From: Nothopassalora personata
Lineage: Eukaryota > Ascomycota > Dothideomycetes > Mycosphaerellales > Mycosphaerellaceae
DNA: 64,000 nt
Reading direction: 5' to 3'
Assembly: GCA_033816765.1 (NCBI GenBank)
Contig: CM066292.1
Span: 5,518,001 to 5,582,000 of the forward strand
Shown here: positions 22,849-34,825 of the stretch, one piece after another
How the letters are laid out: each line of letters begins with the position of its first letter
Numbering within the stretch: the first letter of the stretch is position 1
Program-made: the position numbers and the translations under genes
The notes under the pieces: generated by a model
The model's input: the letters and a program-made list of their open reading frames with translations, nothing else
Told to the model about the DNA's origin: nothing
The model's database searches: none

Positions 22849-22890
22849 TGGAATGTGGAATGTGGAATGTGGAATGTGGAATGTGGGATG
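22849..22890. repeat. (GTGGAAT)n microsatellite
   Basis: About five tandem heptamers, ending in a variant GTGGGAT copy. Confidence 0.9.
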
Positions 22891-23745
22891 CGGCATGCAG
22901 GTAGGAGGCACGGGAGGCAAGTGCGTCGGGCTTTCCCGTTTGGTACGGGGCGAACGTTGGCTGAGCCAAGCCTTTCCATGCATGACGACGCTAGATGCGT
23001 TAGGAAGGTACGGTACGGTACGGTACGTTAGCGCAGCAAGATAGGCAGGCGTCCAACGAATTGCTGCTACAACCGCTCGTTACCACCCATAAGTCACACG
23101 CGCTCGTGTTGTTTCACTTGGCTTGATGGGGATTGTAGAGCAGTCACACATCTTGCGCACTCGCGAGCAGCATGTGATGACCCCTCGGCCACGGCCACTG
23201 CGACACTCTTGGTTCTTGTAACAGGACTTTGTCGTTCTTTGTGGCAGTGAATGCAGCCATATATACCCTCAACACCTGCTCTCCATCAGCGACTGTCAAT
23301 GTTCGCCTGTCCACTGATGCATCGAGGGTGACCGACTTCACAGCCACTCGCCGTTCGAGCGTTGATGATCGTTTGTGTTTCGTGATTTCTTGTTGTATTC
23401 CTTGGATCCAAGTCTTGACAACGAGCGCATGCGGATCTTCGCCCATGAGAGATGTATTGAATCGGCTCTCTGCATGCTCGTTTGAATAGCTGCTTCGTCG
23501 ACTGACCAACTCACGGTTGAAGATGAGCGGAATTGGGCCCCACAGACTGCGATCCAAAGAAGTGCGCTCCTCCTCGGTTGTGTATTCCTGCTCCAGTGCA
23601 ACTGCTGAGCAGACTTTGCACAGGCAGCTTTCCAAACTCATCATACTCATGTCACAGTACTCCCCTAGTAGTACATCTTGGTACCAACGCCTGACGCCTC
23701 GCTGTGCCTCAAATGCCAAGCTTTTTGCCGTACCTTCCCTCGTAT

Positions 23746-24488
23746 TCATATGCACCACCTGTAACTGGCGTATCGTCCTGCAGTCTCCGACTTCCTGATG
23801 ATCTTAACGACTTGTCCCCTCCGCAACCCCAAGTACTTGGCCATCGGATCGTCCCATCGTATTCTCGGCAGCTGTGTCTCCTTCAAGCGGTACCTCTCCA
23901 ACAGACCCCTCTTCTCCTCCGGACTAAGCAGCACATGCTTCGGCACGAGCTCATGTCTCGAGATGTTCACCAGCAAATCCTCTTCCCTGAAAATCTCCAT
24001 GACGGTCGGCAGGATGCTGGGGATAATCTTCAAGGCAGCGGGAGTAGGTGCGACGGAGGTGACGAAGATGCCAGTGTAGAAGTTCTTCTCCGAGAGAATC
24101 TGTGCGAAAGCTTTGATGTGCTTGATGCCGATGTTCGTTTCGTTGGAGAACTCGACGTGGATGGTGCCGATCGCAGGCTCACCCTCAGGCTGGCCAGGTC
24201 GCGTGAACGGCATGTACTTCTTCTGCATCGCCTCAGATGGGCGCGCCGTGAAAGCCATTCTCGTCCGTTCGGGCGCGCCGCTCTCGTCTGTGTATAGGCG
24301 GCGGAACTCGTCGAGGGAGATGTTGCATTCTTCTTCAGTCAGTTCGTATCCCTAGGCATATTGTGAGCAGGTGACAAAGAGTCTGCGGTGGTGTCGTTGG
24401 CGCATACTCTGTCGGCGCACATCTGCTTGGTGGTTCGAAGGACACGCCACAGTCGCGACAGCTCGCGGGAGACCTCATCGCTTGACAT
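23746..24488 (-). CDS. RPB5: RNA polymerase I/II/III shared subunit RPABC1
   Basis: Exons 24488-24408 and 24351-23746 encode 228 residues. The 56-bp intron has a GTATGC donor and a TAG acceptor. The protein starts MSSDEVSRELSRLWRVLRTT. After the splice come GYELTEEECNISLDEFRR and the N-terminal domain. The C-terminal assembly domain contains LVNISRHELVPKHVLLSPEE, LLERYRLKETQLPRI, RWDDPMAKYLGLRRGQVVKI and the invariant end IRKSETAGRYASYRWCI. It is a structural subunit of all three nuclear RNA polymerases. Divergent from VAC14, with 499 bp between start codons. Confidence 0.97.
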
Positions 24489-24987
24489 GGCTGCGGCGAT
24501 GTGGTAGGTGATGTTTGATGTCGCCGTACGCAAAGTTTGTCTTGGGCAGCTTGGAAGAGCAGCTACACCGCCCGGCAGAATAAGAGTTCGGCGCGGGCGG
24601 TGCACGCGATACCCAAATCCAGTATCGTCCGGCTAGCCGCCGTCAATATTTGACGCAGCTTCCCCAAACTTAATGAAAGTGCGAGTCGTGCATCGCCACA
24701 CGTGCCCGCCGCCACCAATCTAGCTTGCCTGTTAGTGGGGAGCGACTGCTCACTGCGGACGCTGCTGCGTTCTTGGATGTTGTTTGATGATGTGGTCACG
24801 CTCGTCTACAACACAACACACCCACCAAGCAATCGATACGGCGTACATACGACTACAAGTGCGCGACAGCACACCCACCCCCGCATCAATCATCCACTCT
24901 TCGAGCAACGATTACGCGTCCAAGCTGCCGAATGCAACCGTGAAGACTGCGGATGATGCTATGGGAGAAGACGGATGAGGACGAGAT

Positions 24988-27900
24988 ATGGACAGCAGCG
25001 TGCAGCGGTTGTTGCAGGACAAGCTGTATGACAAGCGGAAGGCCGGCGCATTAGAGTAAGCCGCATACAAGCACAGCACCGCGAATGCACCGACAGGCAA
25101 TGGCTGATGCAATACTCGTCCAGGCTCGAATCCACCATCAGGCAGGCACTTACCGATGGCAACCACGATCGGATCGGGAAGATAGTCTGGCAGCTGTGTC
25201 ACGACTATGCCTATGCCGTCCATCAGCCACATGCCCGCAATGGGGGCTTGATTGGTCTGGCCGCCGCCGCGATCGCATTGGGAGCAGTGAGGATTGTCCA
25301 CTACACGTTCGCGGGATGGTCGTGCTGACAATCTCAGGAAGTAGCCCGATATCTCAAGGAGATAGTACCCCCTGTACTGGCCTGCTTCTCCGATCAAGAT
25401 GCGCGTGTCCGGTACTATGCATGCGAGAGCATGTACAACATTGCCAAGGTTGCCAAAGGCGAGATCTTGATTTACTTCAACGATGTCTTCGATGCACTGT
25501 CAAAGCTGGCTGCCGACACCGAGCTTTCTGTTAAGAACGGCGCCGAACTACTGGATCGCTTGGTCAAGGACATTGTGAGTGAGTCGGCAGCGACGTATGC
25601 GTCTGTATTGGCACCAGAGGCCGCAGTCGCCGAGTCGGGCGAGAACACACCGGATCAGAGTGTCGAGATACCGACCGCGTTCAGCTTGCCAAGGTTTATA
25701 CCGTTGCTACAGGAGCGCATCAATGTCCAGAATCCATTCGCGAGGACCTTCCTGGTGTCATGGATCACGCTGCTCGACCAGATTCCCGATCTTGAACTGG
25801 TAGCCTACCTACCAAGCTTCCTGGGCGGCTTACTGCGCTTCCTAAGCGACTCCAATGAAGACGTGCATACCACGACCAAGACTGCGCTCGATCGATTCCT
25901 GGTTGAGATCAAGAAGATCGCTGCGGTCAAGAAGGGCATTGCGGAAAGCAAGAAGAGTAGGGAAGACACAGCGAGGAAGGTCAGCGACTCAAGCATTGCG
26001 GTCGAAAGCGAGCAAGGTGACGATGTCGAGGCCGCTGCAGATCTAGCTGGCAGCCGAGAGAATCGCGAGAATGGCATGATGCACTCACCAGTTCCTCCGC
26101 CAGAGCCGAAACTTACGACCATGGAAGAGGACCAGAAAGTGACAGATGGTGATTCGTCAGTCACTGCAGCCGACGACGACGACGAGGCCACAGCAGGAGA
26201 CACGATGGTGAACGAGTGGATACCGGGACAGGACGTACAGATCGACTTTCAACGCATCCTTGAGATACTGGTCAACTACCTAGCGGATTCACGGGAAGAA
26301 GAAATACAGACGACCTGCCTTAGATGGATAGAGACGTTCATGGATATTTGTCCGGAAGACATCTTGTCCTTCACACCCAAGCTTCTCGAACAACTTTTGC
26401 CGGCACTTTCGCACGACAGAGAACATGTCAGCCAGGCCGCAACCAGAGTGAACCAGCAATTGATCAGATATATCATGTCGCTGCCAGAAGGTCAACAGGG
26501 GTCGCAAGTCGGGAGCATAGATCAAGGACAGGTACCCACCGCGCCGACGGCGTCAGCAATATCGGGTGGTGCTGTACCCACGGCTGCTGCTGGCGCTGGA
26601 GGGAATAACTTGGCTCTTCGGCCCGCGAAAGATGCCAACAGCAATGACAAGAGGCAGTCGGGGGGCGCGACCAAGGTCACTCAGAAGCCTCACAGTCTAG
26701 AGAATGAGCCAGCTTCGAGGATACAGGAGGTGCCGACTCCCGAACCACCTGCCGATGAGCCAGAGCCAACAGACACTAGATGGCTGGACCTTGACTATGA
26801 AGCTGCTGTCAACGCACTAACCTTGCAGTTCTTACATGAGCATGAAGCCACCAGAGTAGCAGCATTGGCTTGGCTGATCATGCTGCATCGCAAGGCGCCA
26901 CGAAAAATTGCAGCGATACAGGATGCCACATTCCCAGCGCTGCTGAAGACTCTTAGCGATCCTGCAGAAGCTGTGGTCACAAGAGATTTGCTGCTGCTGT
27001 CTGAGATCAGCAAGAGCTCCGACGACAGCTACTTCTCCTCGTTCATGGTCAACTTGCTCAAGCTCTTTGCTACCGATCGCCGACTACTGGAAATGCGAGG
27101 CAACCTGATCATTCGACAGCTGTGTCTTTCGCTATCGGCAGAGCGAATCTATCGCACACTTGCCGATTGCCTCGAGAAGGAGGAGGACGACATCGAATTT
27201 GCTGCAGTCATGGTGCAGAACCTGAACAACAACCTCATCACAGCGCCAGAATTGGCAGAGCTCCGTAAGCGATTACGCAATCTGGACAGCAGGGACGGCC
27301 AGACGTTCTTCACCGTGCTGTTCAAGGCGTGGTCTGTCAACGCTGTCGCGACGTTCAGCCTGTGTCTCCTGGCTCAAGCTTACGAACAAGCTTACAACCT
27401 GCTTCAGATCTTCTGCGACATCGAGATGACGGTGAACATACTCATCCAGATCGACAAGCTAGTGCAGCTACTGGAGTCTCCTGTTTTCACGTACCTGAGG
27501 ATGCAACTGCTCGAGCCGGAGCGACATCCGAACTTGTACAAGTGCTTGTACGGATTGCTGATGTTGCTCCCCCAGAGTAGTGCATTCGCGGCACTGAAGA
27601 ACCGACTCAATAGCGTATCCGCCATTGGCTACTTGCATATCCGACCAAGTCAAGCGCCTGCCACAACACCATCCTCGGTCAGCACGTTCGAGCGACAGAA
27701 CCGCTTGAAGAATCGAGAAGATGGCGGCATCAAGTGGACAGAACTCCTCGAGCGCTTCCGTGCTACACAAGACAAAGTGCGGCAAGGTCAAAAGAGGCAG
27801 CTCATCAGCCAGCATGGCCTCGATGCCGAGCCTGTGCTGGAAAAGCAAAGCAAGCAGACCCAGGCTGCTGCTTTCGACAGAGCAGGTCCTGGCAGACCGG

Positions 27901-28034
27901 ACTCAGCGCAAGGCGTGCATGCCAGGCTTGCTGCTAACAACAACCCTTTGGGGCGACATGAAAGAGGCAAGAGTAGTCTCAGCAACCTGGGCAGATTCGC
28001 ACCTGGAGGCCGAACTGGGAAGGGCAAGAAGTAG
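24988..28034 (+). CDS. VAC14: Vac14, scaffold of the PI(3,5)P2 kinase complex
   Basis: Exons 24988-25055, 25124-25286 and 25338-28034 encode 975 residues. Donors are GTAAGC and GTGAGG. Vac14 is a HEAT-repeat scaffold that holds Fab1 kinase and Fig4 phosphatase on the vacuole. The N-terminus VQRLLQDKLYDKRKAGALEL leads to the Fab1-binding block (residues ~85-115, EIVPPVLACFSDQDARVRYY, ACESMYNIAKV). HEAT-like helices follow, with two low-complexity acidic or Gln-rich inserts (about 240-330 and 430-515). The C-terminal Vac14/Fig4-binding domain is near 680-845 (FFTVLFKAWSVNAVATFSLC, LQIFCDIEMTVNILIQIDKL, SPVFTYLRMQLLEPE, YGLLMLLPQSSAFAALKNRL). The tail is basic. Confidence 0.96.
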
Positions 28035-29038
28035 GATCCATCCTTCCGACGCTCGCGCTGGAGAAGATGTGATTGAATTGAGTGAATGAGATTCTAGCGA
28101 GGCGTTCGGGTGTCTCCCGCTGAGCTGACACAAGCCGCCTGGTGATGTATTAACACAGAGCATAGATACAGAAAGCAGTCATTGAGACGTATCATCCTGT
28201 ACGATGGGAGAGTTCCATGCCACCGATGACTCACAAAAAGTACAAAAGGCACAAAAGAAGTGCACTTGGTCGAATGGGCGTCACACATACACCACCACAC
28301 ACTTACTTACTTCAAGCGCTCAGTGCGCGATGTACTGGTATGACGAGGATCTAATCTGTACGTTCAGGTTTCGTGACAAATTCGCCATTCCACAAAAGGG
28401 CGAAGCCGGATGTCAACCGCCATGATGACAGAAACTATAGGGATCAGGAATTGGGATGGATGTTTTTGGAACACTCTTTGTTATTTGTGTCTACTAACTG
28501 CGCGCAGTGTAGCATATGCAAGTGCAGTGTGCGAAGTGAAGTGAAGTCCGCGGAGTGATAGGAAGACGAAAGCATCGTCAATGCTGGAATAGGACGATGG
28601 CAGCACCTGCTGTGCACCCATGTGTTGTCATTGTGCCTTTCGACGTCGTTTCAATTCCAGCGCGGAGTATATTGAACTTTAGGGATTGCTTGTTGGAAGG
28701 GGGAATCTTCGTTGCTATCCTTGGCATCTCCCGTCAAAGAGCAAATCCAACCGACTATTGGCTTCGGTGGTTACATGTAACATTTGAACCCGTTCCCGTG
28801 GTCACTCATGGGGGTGCGAGGCAAGGTCCGTCATTACGGGGTGTTTGTTTGCATGAGCAACCGCAAAAGTGAACTACTCGGTTCTGTCCGATCACCTTTC
28901 GCTCTGGAAATCTTACTTCGGCCATGACATCTCTTAAGATGCGGTCAGCAGCACTGGCATCAGGCCTCGGCCGCAGTTGGTCTCATTGAGGTTTGTGAAC
29001 TAAAGGCACAGACCGCTCAAATTGAGTGGCGAACTTAC
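28035..29038. other. Intergenic, nothing recognised
   Basis: Holds the VAC14 3' region. Frames of about 60-105 codons resemble nothing known. Confidence 0.5.
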
Positions 29039-29440
29039 CGGAGAGAAGCAGTGTGCCTTGTCTGCTGCAAGCTTCAGGTCCGATGCCAGTGGTAGGTTTG
29101 CGAGACTGTCCTTCTGCTCCAAGACTTCGCCACTGTCCTCTCGTACACGGGAATGAAGTTAAGTGGCGTCTCGTGAATCAGGTCGAGTAGTGCTTCAATC
29201 ACCTCTGCGCGTCCCTCGACCCCCCAATGCCATTGTGCGCCTCCTTTGACCAGTCAGTACTCGAGTTCAAGATACCAGGCAGGCAAGACACTTTGTTGGT
29301 TCGAGAATAGGTTGGAGTCGCCGCGAGTAACATCCCTCAAGAACGCCGACCGAGTCCAGATGATGCCCTTGTGGACGTGGGAGTCCCGAGTCTTTGTGCG
29401 CATGATGAAGTCGGCGTGCTGTTGCCACCTGTGTAGCCTG
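29039..29440 (-). pseudogene. Unidentified gene relic
   Basis: On the minus strand a protein-like stretch reads ADFIMRTKTRDSHVHKGIIW, TRSAFLRDVTRGDSNLFSNQ, LPAWYLELEY, a TGA at 29254-29256 where Trp would fit, then LVKGGAQWHWGVEGRAEVIE and ALLDLIHETPLNFIPVYE. A one-base frame change then gives EDSGEVLEQKDSLANLPLAS, DLKLAADKAHCFSP, ending at a good GTAAGT donor (29038-29034). Composition and continuity suggest a former exon. I do not recognise the family. Confidence 0.4.
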
Positions 29441-29809
29441 TAATAGCATGGATTGTCGCCAAGCTTGCACCCATCGCCCCCAATGACTTACGGTGGTAGC
29501 GTGGGTTGTCCAGGCTGCGCGGCCACGATTTCTCACTGCTGCAATTGGGGCAAGTTGTGGGGGACGTGTTGTCGCGCAGGGTTTGGGAGGAGGCTTGGAA
29601 ATGTCTGCATGGGCCTCGAGTCGCAGTGAATTCAGCGTCTTGAAGCTAGGTCAGACAAGTGAATGTTGTTTCCGGCTTGTGTTTCGCGTCTTAGCTCGCA
29701 CGATCCTTGTTGCACTAGTGCCGTTTCTTGGCAACACTACAACCTCAGTCCCAAAGGCACCATCAACTTCTTTCAACACAATGACCGCCGGCGCTGAATC
29801 ATTTCGGGA

Positions 29810-30651
29810 ATGCCACCAGCCACTAGCAACTCTGCAAGTATCCTCCCAGCACTTTATGCGTCCGGCAATCATTCCGACCTCATCTTGCGTTCATGTGATG
29901 GCAGAGAGTTCCGAGTCCATACGTGCATCGTGTCCAGCAAGCCTGGCTTTTTTGAGGGCGCTTGTCGCAGCCGCTTCAAAAGTAAGTCGTGGTGGTATTG
30001 AGGGCGATATTGCTCTTACGCTAACATGAGACAGGACGGCGTAGTCGAGGTTGAGGAAATGGCAAAAGTGATGGACGCTCTCTTCCGCCATATCTACGAG
30101 GCTTCAATAGATTGAGTACATTTCTAACCAGCTGCGACAGGCGCGCGACTCGCTTCCTGCAAGCTAGCGTCAGATGAGACATTTTCGAAGTCTTGTTCCC
30201 GTTCAGCTTACACAATCCCGCGCGTAGGTCCCATTGGCCAGCGACAGCATTCCAGATCTCGTCGGCAAGGTACGAACGACCACGCAAGACAAATGCTGAC
30301 AAGACTAATTTCTCTCAGTACCTCGTGCAAGGACTTGAACGGCTCACGGCACTGAGCATGTTGAATTGCATCTGTCGTCTGGAGACGATTGCTCTAGATG
30401 ACCATTCTTCGTCGAATCGTTCGCTGAAGGGGCGGATCTCGGTATGGAAATACGACTGGAGGCGTTGCGTGCGATCGCCACACGTCTCAAGAAGGTGGTC
30501 GAAGATGCAGCGGCGTGGTCACTCCTGAAGGAGCACGACCACTGCTTGCAAGCTCCTAGCGGAGTATCTGAATACGGAGCAGTCTCCAGCACCCGGGAAG
30601 GGGGGAGTCTCGGTGTTAGAGACGCTGGTGAAGTATGCATCGATGCATTGA
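29810..30651 (+). pseudogene. BTB/POZ domain gene relic
   Basis: ATG 29810 opens with LPALYASGNHSDLILRSCDG, REFRVHTCIVSSKPGFFEGA, the start of a BTB/POZ domain. After a GTAAGT donor, DGVVEVEEMAKVMDALFRHI continues but only with a phase mismatch, then a stop. Later pieces are IPDLVGK joined across an intron-like gap to YLVQGLERLTALS, then (other frame) FFVESFAEGADLGMEIRLEA, LRAIATRLKKVVED, and (third frame) CKLLAEYLNTEQ, ending at TGA 30649-30651. The order matches fungal BTB proteins of about 230-260 residues, but at least three frame conflicts make it non-functional as read. Confidence 0.7.
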
Positions 30652-30900
30652 CCCATGCCGGAGAGTCCTGAGTACAGGAAGATTGTCTCGTCAGTCATGA
30701 CGATGCTCGGAGAGCTCAAGCATTTAGCCTGAGGAGGAGTCATGGACGCGGTTGCCATGAGCAGAGCTGCAAGGACACCTTCGCCTAGGCAAACATGACG
30801 CTAGAGCAGCAGTTCATGTGCCAAACAGTCTTATGCATCGAGGGGTAGGCATGGTAGATGGCTCAGGGTCTTGGACACATAGCAGAATCGCGGCATGTTC

Positions 30901-31970
30901 CTACTTTTCCATCTCTTCGCTGCCGTCTTCTTCAGACAGCTCTTCCACGAAGCCTTCCGCATCAACCACTGGTTCCAAGCTTATTTCGTTCCGCTCCACC
31001 CACTCTCTGACCCGCCTCTTATTCACTACAATGCTGCCACTCGCCGTCTTCCTCGTCTCCAGCACATCCATCTCCTTCAATGCCAGCACAACATCTTCTG
31101 GCAGTATCCACGTCTCATCGCTGATCTCCTTCACACCCATTGTCCTCTTCGTTCCACCACGCAATATGCACCTCGCGACTTCTCCACACCAGAATCTCAC
31201 GTAGCTCTTCCTGCCCAGCGCCGAGAGAGGCCTCTCAGGTCCACCGAATCGTCCTTCCCTCCTGCCCAGCACATATGAGCTCGACATCAGCACCTGTCCG
31301 AGACCTCTGCGTTGATAAGGTGGGAAGATAAGAATGCAAGCCAGATTGTTGTTGTCCCACGACATCTTCTCCTTGCTGAAGAAGCCTGCCACAGTCCCAT
31401 GCGGATTCGGCGCGTTGGTCGGACTCGTTGACGCTTTCAGGTCTTCCTGGCTCGGCTTGAGGATCAGGGTGTAGTACAGAAACGTCGAAGCATCAAAGAA
31501 GACCGACTTCGTCTCGAGGAACAGTTTCGCGAAGAGCGACAAGTTCTGGCAGTAAAGCTTATGCTCTTCTCCATCCAGCTTATGGATGGTGTACTCGTCG
31601 GTTTCGTAGATGAGTTCGCCGTGTGGTGGGGAGGATTTCATGGGGCAGGCTTTCTAACATGGTCAGTATGGACTTGGCACCGTCGTGTGCGGTGCCATTC
31701 ACTCACCCAATGCGCGCTATACTTCATGATCTCGGGCGTGTACTTGAAGCACCATTGGCAGACATACAGCCACTCTGCCTTCCTGCCTCCCACCAGGTCT
31801 TCGGGGTAGAAGGAGGGGTACCATGGCTTGATGTGGACGTTTCCCAGCACCACGTTGGCGACATTCGGCGTCAGCGATCTCTTATCCGGTGTCCGATGGG
31901 CGCCTGTTGGTGAGCCGGCGGGCATGTGGGTGACTGGCATGGCATCGGAAGTGGTGGTCGTGTTTCTCAC
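30901..31970 (-). CDS. SAS2: MYST-family histone acetyltransferase, Sas2 type
   Basis: Exons 31970-31707 and 31653-30901 encode 338 residues. The intron has a GTGAGT donor and a TAG acceptor. The MYST zinc finger is C71-x2-C74..H87-x3-C91 (VCQWCFKY.. across the splice to KACP). The core has the catalytic C194 in NNLACILIFPPY, the acetyl-CoA loop Q202-R-R-G-L-G207 and the catalytic E228 in GGPERPLSALG. There is no chromodomain or PHD finger, and the short length fits Sas2 rather than Esa1 or Sas3. Yeast Sas2 acetylates H4K16 at silencing boundaries. The C-terminus is acidic. In-frame ATGs at 31940 and 31925 are alternative starts. Confidence 0.87.
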
Positions 31971-32175
31971 CCGTCGGTAGGTCTAGGTGTTGTTCATACC
32001 ATCACCTTGTTTCCTGACCCGCCGCCCTGTTGACGTGTGCTGCTAACGGCATGAGAGGTGAGATCCCTGCTGTGCTGACTTATCTTCTACCAGCCGAGGT
32101 ACGAAAGCAGGTCGTCTGCCTAAAGATACCAACCGCCGAACTCCCCTCAGCTACATGTATTGAGTGACAGCCATC

Positions 32176-33179
32176 TCAATAACTCCCCGGATGCACCGCC
32201 AGAACGCCACCATCAATGACACAGACATTCCCATTACAGTAACCCCCACCTCGACCACAAAGATACATCACAGTCGCACTCAGCTCCTCCTCCCTTCCCA
32301 TCCGCCGCGACGGCACCAAAGTCCTCGGCATCTCACCTCCCGTGTGTTCCCACGCCTTCTGCACTGGAGTGGTCATATCGCTCGGAAACCACCCGGGCGC
32401 AATCACATTCGTCCTGATATCATGAGGAGCTAGGAATGTGCCCAGATTCTTCATGAGATGCGTAACGCCGGCTTTGGAGGCATTGTAGATGAAAGAGTCT
32501 GTGAAGCGGCTGAGACCGCCGACAGAGCCGATGCTAAGGACTTGGGAGGTCGGGAGGCCTGCTGGGCGGTCTGGACGTTTGTTTCCGGCGGCCAAGAGCT
32601 CGAGAAAGGCCATTGTGGTGGTGAAAGTGCTGGCAACGTTGGTGTCTAGGACTTTGAGCCAGAGGTCGTGAGGGCGGTAATTGAAGTAATAGTCTCTGAT
32701 CTCGGAGATGGGGCTTTCACTTGTGGGTTTGGGACGAGCATCCGGGCTAGCGTCGAAGGAAGTTTGGCCGGCGTTATTAATGAGGACGTCAATGTAGCCG
32801 GCCTCTATCGTGATCTGGTCGATTGCTCTTTGGACATCTGCATGGGAATTGGTGTCGCCTTGAATCGGGATTAGGTTGTTGTGCTCCTGCGGAGTATTAG
32901 TGCTTGACTGAGGGGGGTATGGCTGATAGGGTAAGTATACTGCTCCTTTCACAGCCTCGTCGAGTTTCTCTTGTCTCCGGCCTGTGATGTAGACCTTCGC
33001 TCCATTGGCTTCGAGAGTCTTTGCAATAATCAAACCAAGTCCAGTACCTGGCTCCTGTTAACTTCCAGGTCTTTCCAGCACTCCCGGGACTTCTTACCTC
33101 CTCCAGTAACTACAGCCACAAGCCCAGACACATCGTTGAGATTCTGCGAGCTATACTTTGACGCTCCGTTGGCTGTCAT
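32176..33179 (-). CDS. Short-chain dehydrogenase/reductase (SDR)
   Basis: Exons 33179-33098 and 33047-32176 encode 317 residues. The 50-bp intron has a GTAAGA donor and a CAG acceptor. The Rossmann nucleotide motif T25-G-G-G-T-G-L-G32 spans the splice. NNAG is at 118-121, the catalytic Ser at 202 (LSIGS), and Y215-x3-K219 (FIYNASKAGV). The C-terminal VIDGGVLA element is typical of classical SDRs. Substrate cannot be told from the sequence; GRR after the second strand favours NADP(H). A Pro/Gln-rich insert (residues ~65-85) is unusual. No neighbouring biosynthetic backbone is present. Confidence 0.9.
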
Positions 33180-33734
33180 GTTTTGAGGTCAGCTGCAAGG
33201 GGAAGACGATCAGATATGTACAATATAAGCTAGACTCTGTTCCGGTAGACGTTCAGTACGACTTCTATAACTTCAAATGTCCGTTGAGAGAGACCAGTAT
33301 CGAACAGATATACCACCTCGGCATGGTGATATCAACAACCCGCGGGTGTTACCAATCGGCTCCACGATGTCCGATTGGATCCGATGGGGATATCACGTTG
33401 CCGTAGCAGTCGTCGGGGTGCTTTAGAACCGTGCGGCCTGACCATAATCTAGAAGCTCAATGCCATGATTGATTTTAGAATCGTTGAAGTCTAGGAAGAT
33501 GTGGATGGCTGCCCAGAGATGGAATTTTTGTGTTATCTCAAACACGACGTCAATGTCCGCTGTCAGTCCAGCTCCAATCTTTGACCATGGTGCATGTATT
33601 TTATGAGCTTTGGTATAGATCCTGTGCCTGACGAGAGGTCACATATCGATTAAGTACAGCTAACAGAAGCACAAGCAGTCCTGGTATGAGCAGATCTTGC
33701 GAGATCACCAGCGTCAAGACACGACTATACGCCA
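33180..33734. other. Intergenic, nothing recognised
   Basis: Upstream region of the SDR gene. No protein-family resemblance on either strand. Confidence 0.5.
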
Positions 33735-34168
33735 TCTGTCGGAGAGGCGGCCTCACTACACAGCTCGAGTACGACAAGGAGGATCCCCGAGACACATGCG
33801 AATGGCTGCTAAGAGCTCTCGTCCACTGAAGTACCACAGTATTTGCAAATCTTCCTGGTAGCCGCAAGCCCAATACATACCTCATCCCGAAGCAACAGCA
33901 GCAATCTCACGGGCTACACTCCGCCAACTGCATGCGTTGGCTGGCCCTCAAGCTTATGAAGTTCGACACCATCACAGCCGAAACCGGCAAAGAGGTGGTC
34001 ACTTTCCTGATGGACGAGATTCGAGCTCACGTTTTGAAAATTGCGTCCTCGAATGAGGTACTCAGCAAGCTACCACCCACAGCACGCGAGATTGTCGAGC
34101 AGCTCAACGGCACCGTGCCAACACACAAAAGCCGACCACCATCATCGTGGAAGTGGATTTGCTCATAA
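33735..34168 (+). pseudogene. Unidentified coding remnant with one internal stop
   Basis: A plus-strand frame reads AICRRGGLTTQLEYDKEDPR, DTCEWLLRALVH, a TGA where Trp is possible, then STTVFANLPGSRKPNTYLIP, LHSANCMRWLALKLMKFDTI, GKEVVTFLMDEIRAHVLKIA, LSKLPPTAREIVEQLNG, and a stop at 34166-34168. ATG 33932 alone would give 78 residues. The helical C-terminal part looks like real protein, but I recognise no family. Confidence 0.3.
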
Positions 34169-34825
34169 GTAAGCATGCCAAAGGTAATGCACGACAGAAG
34201 GGGAGGAAGAGCCTGACATACGGCTGTGGATCTTTGCTGTTGCAGTGCTTCTATCGTGAGGACCTTTCATCTTAGGAGTATGATGACTTGCTTGAGCAAC
34301 AATTCTATGCGCTCGGGCGGGCCGCTGATGGGATCACAAGACCGAGCGAGGGGGGGGGGGAACTACTTTTTGCTGGAGCAGGAGCCTGGATAAAGTTTGA
34401 GATCGTGATGGGACTGTTGCCAGTTGCAGCGGTTATAAGTAAATGACTAGATTGCTCGTGTTACTTGTTGTTGTCCTATCTACAAGTGAATGAGCGTGCC
34501 CTTATATACCCTTTGCGCCAGAATGTACGCGTAAGCATCGAATCACATGGAGCGTGAGTGAATACCATAGAATGTGTAAGCAAACCTCATCTTGCGACTG
34601 AATCCAATCGCTCCCTGGCTATCCACCGGTGTTGACAGCTATCGATGGACATATACAACAGGGACACTGCGGCAGAAGAATCTTGCGGGCTGATGCACGA
34701 TGGATCGAGGTACAAGTATTGGGAGAAGATATACTGTGTTTTCGGAAAAGGCAGTCTGGCCACTGCTAGTGCATTGCAAGATTCCTGTCTTTTTTTCCTG
34801 TAGATGTTGGGAGCCTCGATAGTTG
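34169..34825. other. Intergenic with an 11-base G run
   Basis: No gene recognised. The G homopolymer is at 34350-34360. Confidence 0.5.

Larger units (their letters stand above)
22086..23745. other. Gene-poor stretch with several simple repeats
   Basis: No protein family is recognised. It contains an 18-base G run (22740-22757), a (GTGGAAT)n array (about 22849-22890) and (GGTAC)n near 23007-23027. Minus-strand frames of 193 and 204 codons here show no homology I can name. Confidence 0.45.

Noticed and set aside
22388..22969. 193-codon minus-strand frame
   Set aside because: Its length comes from microsatellites and the poly-G/poly-Pro run; the product is repetitive and unlike any family.
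23144..23758. 204-codon minus-strand frame overlapping the RPB5 stop
   Set aside because: It starts inside the RPB5 coding end, and no domain or splice structure supports it. It could be 3' UTR; left out.
28555..28872. 105-codon frame after VAC14
   Set aside because: No resemblance, promoter or splice evidence.
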